From Sporocytophaga sp. (lineage in GTDB: Bacteria > Bacteroidota > Bacteroidia > Cytophagales > Cytophagaceae), in assembly GCF_017745095.1 (NCBI RefSeq), contig NZ_JAGHZZ010000010.1, positions 20,997 through 84,996 on the forward strand: a stretch of DNA of 64,000 nucleotides, read 5' to 3'. Positions 27,744 through 36,166 of the stretch are shown here, piece after piece. The translations under genes and the position numbers were made by a program. The notes beneath the pieces were generated by a model. The model was not told the origin of the DNA and searched no databases. It saw only the letters and a program-made list of their open reading frames with translations. Within the stretch, counting starts at the first letter, position 1; every line of letters begins with the position of its first letter.

Positions 27744-29033
27744 TTAAAAGAATAATGATGAAGCAAAAGATAAAATATATCCTGTTTGACCAGCCAGATA
27801 GTACCCAAAAGTGCTCCCTGTAGGAGATTTAAAAACCTTTATTAGTTGTGCATTAACTCGAAAGTTTCTTGTATTAGCTGGATAGAAGTTTGTACCCGCA
27901 AGAAACTCATGGCTATTCCTGAATTGTCCGAAAATTTGCGAAGTAGCAGTATAGGCTTCGAGTTTTTTAGGAAGTACCATATATCCGGCCTGTATGTAGA
28001 ATCCATTGTCGAATATAGAACTTACAGGTAAAGGGCCATCAGCATTAAATTTGCTCAGTGTGCGGAAGAAATATTCAGTCTGCAGAAATAAACCTTTATA
28101 TTTTATTCCTGCATCAGCAGAGAATAATTTATAATTAGCATCCATTACAGTTACATCTTTTGCAAGGGATCCTGTTTGAAATAAAAGTAGTCCATCAGAA
28201 TTTCTGATTTGCGTGTTATCCGGTGATTTTTCATTTAAATCATTGTATCTGTTTTCTCTGCTGAACGTGAAGCAACCTCCAATGCGGGTTGCAAGTTTTT
28301 GATGATCTTCATAGTCTCCATATGCTCCACGTGGGCCAAATTCACCCGTTGTAGGCATCCACCAGATACTGGCAGAAGGGGTAAGTTTTCTAGTTATTTG
28401 AACTGCATTGATACCCAATTGACTAAGGTTATTTCCAAGCATGACTTTATAGAAAATCTTTGGAAGTATTTCACCATTCACCCATACACCACTAGTGAAT
28501 CCTGGTCTGAAAAATTCATCTGCCATTACTCGGTCTCCGCCAAGCCAGTATGGATGTGAACCCAGCATGGAGCGTGTGCCCGCATTCCCTGAAATACCTG
28601 AAAAAAAGTTAAGTGACTTGTTAAAAGAATACCCCAATGCTCCAACTATTGCAACCTGATTGGTAGAGTTGACAGTCCATAAAGTAACAACATAGGAAAG
28701 TTTGGGCAAGTATATAAATCCGGAAATATTTCCCAGTATACGGTGGAGTTGTATATCGTTTCGAGGATCAATTTTATGAGTTACTCCCAAGTGATCAGTA
28801 AAACTTTGTACACCAGGTAATTGGTTTATGTATCGGGCCAATATATAAAGACTTATATTTATTGTACCATACTTTGTTTTAGCAACCTGAAAACCTTTAC
28901 CAGGGTCTATAAAGCCCCAGGTTTCCGGCACACGTTGATCTTCATAATTCAGCGTATCTTCATTGCTCTCTTGTCCAATGGCGTTTATAGTAAAAGCAAA
29001 TGAGAATATGTATATAAGAATGAAAATTCTCAT
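27744..29033 (-). CDS. Outer-membrane beta-barrel (porin-like) protein
   Basis: This 429-aa protein has a signal peptide (MRIFILIYIFSFAFTINAIG). Afterwards come many short amphipathic strands with alternating aromatic residues and Gly turns, and it ends with a terminal strand of barrel type (YILSFASSLFF, ending in Phe). It lacks a TonB box, plug domain or sorting tail. The pattern matches phosphate-selective-porin/alginate-export-type proteins, which form outer-membrane channels; the substrate is unknown. It is monocistronic and divergent from the HYC_CC_PP gene by 270 bp. Confidence 0.7.
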   Translation of the reverse strand: MRIFILIYIFSFAFTINAIGQESNEDTLNYEDQRVPETWGFIDPGKGFQVAKTKYGTINISLYILARYINQLPGVQSFTDHLGVTHKIDPRNDIQLHRILGNISGFIYLPKLSYVVTLWTVNSTNQVAIVGALGYSFNKSLNFFSGISGNAGTRSMLGSHPYWLGGDRVMADEFFRPGFTSGVWVNGEILPKIFYKVMLGNNLSQLGINAVQITRKLTPSASIWWMPTTGEFGPRGAYGDYEDHQKLATRIGGCFTFSRENRYNDLNEKSPDNTQIRNSDGLLLFQTGSLAKDVTVMDANYKLFSADAGIKYKGLFLQTEYFFRTLSKFNADGPLPVSSIFDNGFYIQAGYMVLPKKLEAYTATSQIFGQFRNSHEFLAGTNFYPANTRNFRVNAQLIKVFKSPTGSTFGYYLAGQTGYILSFASSLFF

Positions 29034-29303
29034 TAATTTCTAAAATTTTCGGATTGAAGGATTGTATGTAAGAACCTATGTTATTATAAAATGTTATTGA
29101 TCGAATCTATAGTATTATGACTTATAAAAGTTTTGATAGGGGTATAATTCTAATTGGAGCTGATATTTAGGAGAATGCACGTTTTTGATCAATTGAGTTT
29201 TTATTAAAGTTTATCTTTTAATTTCTAAGGAGATCCAAAATTTTGTAACTAATACCCATAAAAGTGTAAAAACAAAATAGGGAAAAACTGCATATTTGCA
29301 TAA

Positions 29304-29696
29304 ATGAAAAGAATTGCCACCATATCTATTTTAATGTTGTACATGGTCTTCAGCACCGGACTTTCCGTGTATACTCATTATTGTGCTGGTAAATTAGCTT
29401 CGATATCATTTTTTACTCCTAAAAACAAAGGGTGTGGTAAGTGCGGTATTAAAATAACAAAAGATTGTTGTAAGGATAATCAATACAACTTTTCTTTGGA
29501 TGACTCACAAATACGTAGCAAAAGCAATTTTGTATTTTCTGATTACTCCAATATCATTGCCATATTACCTTCATACAAATATGAAGTACAGCCACAATTT
29601 TCGCTTGAAAATTCAAATTCAGTAAAATTATACTCCTATAAAAATGGGCCACCTAAGACGCCTATTTATATACAGATTCGCTCACTTATAATTTAA
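29304..29696 (+). CDS. HYC_CC_PP family protein
   Basis: This 130-aa exported protein has a signal segment (about 1-21), then His25-Tyr26-Cys27, a cysteine cluster (CGKCG, 44-48), the pair Cys55-Cys56, and a C-terminal PP (about 114-115). These three landmarks define the HYC_CC_PP family, a Bacteroidota group of unknown function that often precedes metal-resistance genes. Seven cysteines and the context (HMA protein, RND pump, adaptors downstream) suggest periplasmic metal binding, probably Cu(I)/Ag(I). It is the first gene of the metal cluster, 264 bp before the next one. Confidence 0.88.
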   Translation: MKRIATISILMLYMVFSTGLSVYTHYCAGKLASISFFTPKNKGCGKCGIKITKDCCKDNQYNFSLDDSQIRSKSNFVFSDYSNIIAILPSYKYEVQPQFSLENSNSVKLYSYKNGPPKTPIYIQIRSLII

Positions 29697-29960
29697 TATT
29701 TTTTCATTTCCCTCTTTGGTAATATTCCTGTTGTGTATAGGAATAGGCTCTGTGCTATCTTCCAATTTAGCATTCCAAATTTTATCAATTTTAATTTAAA
29801 TGCTTTCATTTGTAGCATTTGAAGATGTCTTGTTATTTGTGTATTGACGTTGTCGAATTAAATGACACTCATCAATCATACAAGAGCAAATCCATTTATA
29901 CACCCTTTCGAAGAATTTTCGAGAGGAAAAAAAATATTTATCACTATAAACTCAACATAT

Positions 29961-30326
29961 ATGAAATCTCAAATTAAAATCTTCGGGTTTGTTTATACCA
30001 TTTTAATAACGTTGTTCACTGCCAACACATTTGCTAATTCATTACATAATGAAACAGCAACATTCAAAGTATATGGTAATTGTGAAATGTGTAAAAAAAG
30101 AATTGAATCTTCATTAAAAGGAAACTCAGCAATTATAAGTGCTGCTTGGGATGTGAAATCTAAAGTGATTAAAGTGGTATACGATCCTCACTCAATTAGT
30201 ATAGATAAAATTCATCAATTGATAGCTGAAGCTGGGCATGATACAGAAAAAGTAAGAGCCAGTGACGGAACTTACAAGAAACTACCCGGATGCTGCCAGT
30301 ATGATAGAAAAAAAATATCTGAATAA
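29961..30326 (+). CDS. Periplasmic heavy-metal-associated (HMA) domain protein
   Basis: This 121-aa protein has a signal peptide (about 1-25, TANTFANS). A single ferredoxin-like HMA domain spans about 32-98, with the binding motif Gly39-Asn-Cys41-Glu-Met-Cys44 (the GxCxxC class is typical of MerP/CopZ-like proteins). A C-terminal GCCQYD adds two cysteines. It likely binds Cu, Ag, Zn or Hg in the periplasm and hands it to the pump encoded downstream. I start at ATG 29961, immediately before the signal peptide. An in-frame ATG at 29862 would add 33 residues without signal character. A hairpin lies between this gene and cusA. Confidence 0.88.
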   Translation: MKSQIKIFGFVYTILITLFTANTFANSLHNETATFKVYGNCEMCKKRIESSLKGNSAIISAAWDVKSKVIKVVYDPHSISIDKIHQLIAEAGHDTEKVRASDGTYKKLPGCCQYDRKKISE

Positions 30327-30341
30327 AATGTAAAGCATAAA

Positions 30342-30363
30342 GCCTGTCACAGATGTGACAGGC
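30342..30363 (+). promoter_or_regulatory. Hairpin between HMA gene and RND pump gene
   Basis: GCCTGTCAC (30342-30350) pairs perfectly with GTGACAGGC (30355-30363) over a 4-nt loop. It ends 9 bp before the pump ATG (30373) and overlaps the usual ribosome-binding region. No T-run follows, so it is unlikely to be a simple terminator. Attenuation, mRNA processing or a protein-binding operator are possible. Confidence 0.45.
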
Positions 30364-30372
30364 CTAAAAATT

Positions 30373-31644
30373 ATGGTAGAAAAAATAATAGAAATATCGC
30401 TCAAAAACAGATGGACTGTTCTATTCATTGCAGCCGGATTATTTGCTTGGGGAATATACTCAGTGCAAAAGAATCCAATAGATGCCATACCGGATTTATC
30501 CGAGAACCAGGTAATTGTTTTTACAGAGTGGATGGGACGAAGTCCTCAGGTAATCGAAGACCAAGTCACTTATCCTCTTGTGTCCAACCTTCAGGGAATA
30601 CCTAAAGTGAAAAATATTCGTGGTTCCTCTATGTTTGGGATGAGTTTCGTGTATGTGATATTCGAAGACAATACAGATATCTATTGGGCCAGAACAAGAG
30701 TATTGGAACGTTTGAACTATGCACAAAAGCTGTTACCTAATGACGTGTCGCCATCCTTAGGCCCGGATGGAACAGGAGTGGGACATATTTTCTGGTACCA
30801 CCTGGATGCTCCACTTATGGATTTAGGAGAGCAAAGGGCTTTGCAGGATTGGTATATAAAATTTGCCTTGCAAAATGTGCAAGGTGTTGCAGAGGTAGCC
30901 TCATTTGGTGGATTTCAAAAACAATATCAAATCGTAATTGATCCTCATAAACTTACTTATTATAACCTTCAACTGATGGATGTGCTAAAAACTGTAAAAG
31001 CCAATAATAATGATGTGGGAGGCCGAAAATTCGAAATGACTGATATGGCCTATATCATAAGAGGCTTGGGGTATATTAAGAACATAAAGGACATAGAGAA
31101 CATGCCTGTTAGTATGAGGAATTCTATTCCTGTTAGAATTAAAGATATAGGCAATGTACAAATGGGAGGAGATCTTCGCCTCGGCATATTTGATATGGAT
31201 GGGACCGGAGAGGTCGTAGGCGGTATAGTAGTAATGAGATATGGTGAAAATGCAGACCAGGTAATTAAGAATGTAAAGGCGAAAATAAAGGAAGTTGAAA
31301 AGGGATTGCCTGCTGGTGTTAAATTTAAGGTTTCATATGATAGAAGTACACTTATTGAAGAAGCAGTTGATTCTGTAAAAGGGACGCTTTACGAGGAAAT
31401 GATCACTGTGTCTATCATCGTAATCTTATTTCTGTTCAACTGGAGAAGTGCATTAATTATCATTATACAATTACCAATATCTGTAGCTGTAGGGTTTATT
31501 TTGCTTGAAGCATTTGGGATATCATCCAATATTATGTCACTAACTGGTATCGCATTGGCGATAGGAGTTGTAGTAGATGATGGAATTGTTATGGTTGAAA
31601 ATGCTTACAGACATATTTCTGTGGAACATGAAAAAAGGGGTTAG
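30373..31644 (+). CDS. cusA: CusA-type heavy-metal RND pump, N-terminal half (TM1-TM4)
   Basis: This 423-aa protein is the first half of a CusA/CzcA-family proton-driven efflux transporter. It has the N-terminal TM1 segment, the first porter region (GRSPQVIEDQVTYPLVSNLQ, DVSPSLGPDGTGVGHIFWY), then three helices ending with ALAIGVVVDDGIVMVENAYRHI, the TM4 segment with the essential acidic pair. It stops in the cytoplasmic loop after TM4 (HEKRG, TAG). The second half is a separate ORF at 31704. The 59 bp between them contain stops in all three frames, so no single base change would join them. The ATG at 30373 is preferred over a GTG at 30355 lying in the hairpin. Confidence 0.87.
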   Translation: MVEKIIEISLKNRWTVLFIAAGLFAWGIYSVQKNPIDAIPDLSENQVIVFTEWMGRSPQVIEDQVTYPLVSNLQGIPKVKNIRGSSMFGMSFVYVIFEDNTDIYWARTRVLERLNYAQKLLPNDVSPSLGPDGTGVGHIFWYHLDAPLMDLGEQRALQDWYIKFALQNVQGVAEVASFGGFQKQYQIVIDPHKLTYYNLQLMDVLKTVKANNNDVGGRKFEMTDMAYIIRGLGYIKNIKDIENMPVSMRNSIPVRIKDIGNVQMGGDLRLGIFDMDGTGEVVGGIVVMRYGENADQVIKNVKAKIKEVEKGLPAGVKFKVSYDRSTLIEEAVDSVKGTLYEEMITVSIIVILFLFNWRSALIIIIQLPISVAVGFILLEAFGISSNIMSLTGIALAIGVVVDDGIVMVENAYRHISVEHEKRG

Positions 31645-31703
31645 CTACAAATGATTGAAAACATTTAAATGTATTCATATCATGAATTAATCATTGAAAA
31701 AAA

Positions 31704-33641
31704 ATGAAAAATATATTTCAAAAGTTGTTTAACCGAAATACGGATCCACTTACTCCAGATGAACGGATGGAGATCATCACTGCTTCATCAAAGCAAGTTG
31801 GACCTGGGGTGTTCTTTTCTACCATAGTGGTGATCACTTCCTTTTTACCTGTTTTTCTTCTCACTGGTATGGAAGGGAAATTGTTTCATCCACTGGCCTG
31901 GACAAAGACATTTATTCTTTTGGTAGATGCATTTCTTGCCATCTCTTTAACCCCAGTGCTAATATCATTTTTTCTTAAAGGTCGATTAAAACCTGAAAGT
32001 CAAAATCCAATTACTCATACGCTTGAAAAAATATATACACCTATTTTAACCTGGTGTTTGCATTGGAGAAAAACGATTATTGCCGTTAATGTAATTTTGT
32101 TGCTTTCAGGGGGAATTATGCTTTCCCGTTTGGGTTCTGAATTTATGCCACCTTTAGATGAAGGTTCTTTATTATTCATGCCAGTAACCTTGCCCGATGT
32201 ATCTAATTCAGAAGCAAAACGCTTATTGCAAATTCAGGATAAGTTAATTAAAACAGTACCGGAGGTGATGCATGTGCTAGGAAAGGCTGGCAGAGCTTCT
32301 ACGGCGACCGACAATTCTCCTATAAGTATGATAGAAACCATCATACTGCTAAAACCAAAATCTGAGTGGAGAGAGGGAATTACGAAGACTGATATTCTCA
32401 ATGAGTTAAATGCTAAATTACAAATTCCTGGTGTTACCAATGGCTGGACACAGCCAATTATAAACAGGATCAATATGCTTTCTACAGGAATCAGAACAGA
32501 TGTTGGTATTAAGGTTTATGGACAAAATATTGATTCCATCTATTCTTTATCGAATAAGATAAAAGAGTCATTAAAGAATGTAGATGGGGTAAAGGATTTG
32601 TATGTAGAACCCATTGTTGGAGGAAGGTATATCGATATAGAAGTAAATAAAGAAGCTATCGGAAGGTATGGACTTACCACTGATGACGTAAATATGGTAG
32701 TTGAGAGTGCACTGGGAGGAATGAACCTTACTAATACCTTTGAAGGCAGACAAAGATTTTCAGTTAATGCCAGAGTTGCCCAGGCATATCGTGAAAGTCT
32801 GGAAGATCTAAAACGTCTTCCTGTACAAACAATGCAGTTTGGAACCATACTTCTTTCTGATGTTGCAAATATTAGAATCTCCGAAGGTCCTCCGATGATC
32901 AATTCAGAAAATGCTATGTTGCGTGGAACCGTGCTATTTAATGTACGTGAGCGTGACCTGGGAAGCACTGTTCAAGAGACACAAGAAAAACTTAATACCA
33001 TGATTGCTCAAATGCCACAGGGGTATTTTATTGAGTGGAGCGGACAATGGGAAAATCAGATTCATGCCAATAGAACATTAAAGCTAATTATGCCTATAGT
33101 GATCTTCATCATCTTTATGGTTTTGTATTATACTTACAAATCAGCTAAAGAAGCAATGGCAACAATGATCACAGTTCCATTTGCACTTGTCGGCGGTGTA
33201 TTTATGGTTTATTTCTATGGAATCAATCTTTCGGTAGCTGTCGCAGTCGGTTTCATAGCTTTATTTGGAATGGCAATAGAAACAGCAATGCTTATGGTTA
33301 TTTATCTGAATGAGGCTATGCAGCAATTAGTTGAGGAAAAAGGAAACTCAAGAGAATTTATTACAAATGAAGATTTACGTGAATACGTGATTAGAGGTGC
33401 TGCTAAAAGGTTAAGACCTAAGCTAATGACAGTCTCAGTTTCTTTGTTCGGTCTTGTGCCAATTCTTTGGGCGAGCGGAGTAGGAAGTGATGTGATGTTA
33501 CCCATTACAGTACCTCTCATCGGAGGTACTATATCATCTGTGATTTATGTATTGCTGGTAACACCAATTGTATTCGAAATGATGAAAGAACACGAATTGA
33601 ATAAAAATGGTAAAATTGAATTGCTCGATGTCAAAGAATAA
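31704..33641 (+). CDS. cusA: CusA-type heavy-metal RND pump, C-terminal half (TM5-TM12)
   Basis: This 645-aa protein begins in the cytoplasmic loop (MKNIFQKLFNRNTDPLTPDE), continues with TM5 (QVGPGVFFSTIVVITSFLPV), and then covers the rest of the pump: second porter domain and TM8-TM12. NRINMLSTGI keeps the Met of the Cu/Ag-type (CusA/SilA) binding site. RYGLTTDDV has Leu at the place where E. coli CusA has its second site Met. VQTMQFG fits the third. This suggests a Cu/Ag-like pump with a modified site. Its ATG lies 59 bp after the first half's stop in an A-rich context, so independent initiation or re-initiation is possible. Nothing of the family core seems missing. It overlaps the TolC-type gene by 14 bp. 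Confidence 0.87.
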   Translation: MKNIFQKLFNRNTDPLTPDERMEIITASSKQVGPGVFFSTIVVITSFLPVFLLTGMEGKLFHPLAWTKTFILLVDAFLAISLTPVLISFFLKGRLKPESQNPITHTLEKIYTPILTWCLHWRKTIIAVNVILLLSGGIMLSRLGSEFMPPLDEGSLLFMPVTLPDVSNSEAKRLLQIQDKLIKTVPEVMHVLGKAGRASTATDNSPISMIETIILLKPKSEWREGITKTDILNELNAKLQIPGVTNGWTQPIINRINMLSTGIRTDVGIKVYGQNIDSIYSLSNKIKESLKNVDGVKDLYVEPIVGGRYIDIEVNKEAIGRYGLTTDDVNMVVESALGGMNLTNTFEGRQRFSVNARVAQAYRESLEDLKRLPVQTMQFGTILLSDVANIRISEGPPMINSENAMLRGTVLFNVRERDLGSTVQETQEKLNTMIAQMPQGYFIEWSGQWENQIHANRTLKLIMPIVIFIIFMVLYYTYKSAKEAMATMITVPFALVGGVFMVYFYGINLSVAVAVGFIALFGMAIETAMLMVIYLNEAMQQLVEEKGNSREFITNEDLREYVIRGAAKRLRPKLMTVSVSLFGLVPILWASGVGSDVMLPITVPLIGGTISSVIYVLLVTPIVFEMMKEHELNKNGKIELLDVKE

Positions 33642-34905
33642 ATATATATGCTTCCTAATATTAGCCTTGCTGAGTTTTAATGCACCAGCGCAAGTGCTTA
33701 ACTTTGATTTTGTTAAAAAATCCATCTTATCAGATAATCCTGAGCTTGAAATGTACAGACAGCAAGCAAAGTCGATGGATTTAATGGCTGAAGGTGCAAA
33801 GGCATGGGAAGCTCCACAAATAGGTGCTGGTTTTTTTATGACTCCTTATAAGACTTCTTATTGGCGTCCCCAGGTTGAGACTTTTAATGGAATGAATGCA
33901 AAGATGCCTGGTATGGGTAATTTTATGATCCAAGGAAAACAAATGATTCCCAATCCTGCAAGATTAAATGCCAATCAGGAATATCTACGAAGTGTTTCTT
34001 CAATTGAAACCCAATCCGGAAATACGATTGCCAATAAGCTGCTCTATGATGCGAAAAAGTTATTCAATGAAATTCAAATCATAGATCGAAAAATAGTTAT
34101 TCTAAAGGATGCAGAGCACATTCTGGAAACAATGATAACCTTTGGTGAAAGTAAGATAGCCTACAATCAGGAAATGCTTTCGAGTATTTATAAAGCTAAA
34201 TCCCAAAAAGCCCAATTGCAGAACGAACGTATCATGCTGGAAAATGAACGAAAACAAAAGCTGTATTATCTCAGCTCTCTGATGAATAGAAGCAGAGAGG
34301 AGCTTTTTCAAGTGGATTCACAAATTGTGGTAAAAGACTATGAAAAGTCTGTAATTGATACAGCTTATCTAAAATCTAATCGAAGTGATTTACTAACACT
34401 GGATAAAAATATACAGGCTACTTTCTTAAAGCAAAAAGTAGAACGTTACAAATCACGTCCTGATTTCGGGGTTGAATTTGGCCATATGTTTGCTTTTGGA
34501 GATAACCCCAACCAGTTTACCCTAATGGGTATGATGAGTATTCCTTTCGCTCCATGGTCATCAAAGATGTATCGGTCCAATGCATTAGCTTACGATTACC
34601 AATTAAAAGCTTATTATAGTCAGAAACAAGCCATCATGAATGAATCAGTTGGTATGATATATGGATTAAAAAGCGAAATTTCTTCCGCCAAATATCAGAT
34701 GGAATTATATAAGACTATGATTTTACCATCTTTAAATAAATCATATGATTTGGCAATGCTTGCTTACTCACAAAATACGGGAGAACTTTTTGTAGCGCTT
34801 GATGCTCAAATGAACTTTCAGATGGCAAAAATTCAATATGAAGACATAACATTAAAACTACTGCTTTTGCAGGCTGAATATGAGAAACAATATCAATTAT
34901 TTTAA
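33628..34905 (+). CDS. TolC-family outer-membrane efflux channel
   Basis: This 425-aa protein has a signal peptide (SKNKYICFLILALLSFNAPA) and the long alternating helices of the TolC/CusC family (for example KKLFNEIQIIDRKIVILKDA and EMLSSIYKAKSQKAQLQNER). A Met-rich stretch lies near 80-110 (FFMTPYKTSYW, MNAKMPGMGNFMIQGKQMI), as in Bacteroidota metal channels. It should form the outer-membrane exit for the RND pump. It overlaps the pump gene by 14 bp and the adaptor gene by 26 bp, so it is clearly in one operon. ATG 33628 directly precedes the signal peptide; an ATG at 33607 is 7 codons upstream. Confidence 0.88.
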   Translation: MSKNKYICFLILALLSFNAPAQVLNFDFVKKSILSDNPELEMYRQQAKSMDLMAEGAKAWEAPQIGAGFFMTPYKTSYWRPQVETFNGMNAKMPGMGNFMIQGKQMIPNPARLNANQEYLRSVSSIETQSGNTIANKLLYDAKKLFNEIQIIDRKIVILKDAEHILETMITFGESKIAYNQEMLSSIYKAKSQKAQLQNERIMLENERKQKLYYLSSLMNRSREELFQVDSQIVVKDYEKSVIDTAYLKSNRSDLLTLDKNIQATFLKQKVERYKSRPDFGVEFGHMFAFGDNPNQFTLMGMMSIPFAPWSSKMYRSNALAYDYQLKAYYSQKQAIMNESVGMIYGLKSEISSAKYQMELYKTMILPSLNKSYDLAMLAYSQNTGELFVALDAQMNFQMAKIQYEDITLKLLLLQAEYEKQYQLF

Positions 34906-36166
34906 TATAGTAATCTTTATTTTGTCAGTTTTACTTATTGCTTCATGCAATTCAAAATCTGATAAACATATAGATCACGAAATGGAACAAAATACAAAAC
35001 ATTCGGATCACAAGTATTATTGTCCTATGCATCCTGAAATTGTCTCGGATAAACCAGGAACTTGCCCTAAATGTGGTATGGACCTTGAACTCATGACTGA
35101 GATAAAAGATACTTTAAGTTACCTTATTGAACCTACTAATCAGGTTGTTATTTCTTCTCTTAAACCTATTGTATCTTCATCCAACAAAGGAAAGAGTCAA
35201 ATAAAAGCTCAGGGTTACTTAACATATAATCCAAATCAGACTAATAGCATTTCAGCCCGTGTTTCCGGTAGAATAGAAAAGCTCTATGTGAAGTTTAATT
35301 TTGAAAGAGTTCATAAAGGACAACTTCTTATGGATGTTTACAGTCCAGAATTGCAATCTGCGCAAGATGAGTATTTGCTTATTTATAAATCAGCCTTAGA
35401 TTCTGAACATAATATTATTAATGCTTTATATCAAAAGCTTATTAATCTCGGCATGACTGAGGCTTCAATTAAGCAACTTGAAAAGAACGGAATGGTAAAT
35501 GCTACTGTTTCTATTTATTCACCTTATGAAGGTCATATCCACTTTTTAACTCAGGCAAGTGAAATAGCAAATCATGGATTGGAATGGCCTTCTGCATCAG
35601 GTTCAAGTACTATGAGTAATAGTCTTGAGGAATCGGAGCTTTTAGTAAAGGAAGGTAATTATATTAAAAAAGGTGATTTGCTTTTTACCATTGCAAATGA
35701 AAAAGATATATGGGCAATGTTTAAAATTTACCCGAACGACATACCTCTAATCCAAGAAGGAGAGAAGGTAGAGGTAAACATAAATAACAATATTTATGAT
35801 GGCAAAATTGATTTTATTGAAAAGTCGTTTGTCGGAAGTATTGATTTTTATTCAGTAAGAGTGTACTTGAATTGTATCAATCATAATAATTTAACTATAG
35901 GAACTCTTATTGAAGGAAATATTGCTATTAAGAGTGATCAAGCTCAAAAGCTTTGGGTTCCTAATTTATCTGTTATACATCTTGGTAAGTCTCGCTCAGC
36001 TGTATTTGTAAAACAAGATATTGGATATGTAGCAAAAGAAGTTCGTACAGGAAGTACAATGGACGATTGGACTGAAATACTTTCTGGAATATCAGAAAAT
36101 GACAGTATTGCACCGGTGGCATCTTATTTTGTAGATAGTGAGGCATTTATAAATATTAAACACTAA
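34880..36166 (+). CDS. cusB: CusB-like periplasmic adaptor lipoprotein with heavy-metal-binding domain (first of two)
   Basis: This 428-aa lipoprotein (lipobox IASC, Cys23) has a His-rich linker (HIDHEMEQNTKHSDH) followed by a heavy-metal-binding domain (YYCPMHPEIVSDKPGTCPKC, 46-65, with Cys48, His51, Cys62 and Cys65). The HlyD-like adaptor core follows: a first barrel half (ISARVSGRIEKLYVKF), hairpin helices, lipoyl-like segment, and beta-barrel segments. It links the pump with the TolC-type channel and may load metal onto the pump, as CusB does. The next gene encodes a second, diverged adaptor whose start overlaps this stop (TAATG). Confidence 0.9.
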   Translation: MRNNINYFNIVIFILSVLLIASCNSKSDKHIDHEMEQNTKHSDHKYYCPMHPEIVSDKPGTCPKCGMDLELMTEIKDTLSYLIEPTNQVVISSLKPIVSSSNKGKSQIKAQGYLTYNPNQTNSISARVSGRIEKLYVKFNFERVHKGQLLMDVYSPELQSAQDEYLLIYKSALDSEHNIINALYQKLINLGMTEASIKQLEKNGMVNATVSIYSPYEGHIHFLTQASEIANHGLEWPSASGSSTMSNSLEESELLVKEGNYIKKGDLLFTIANEKDIWAMFKIYPNDIPLIQEGEKVEVNINNNIYDGKIDFIEKSFVGSIDFYSVRVYLNCINHNNLTIGTLIEGNIAIKSDQAQKLWVPNLSVIHLGKSRSAVFVKQDIGYVAKEVRTGSTMDDWTEILSGISENDSIAPVASYFVDSEAFINIKH

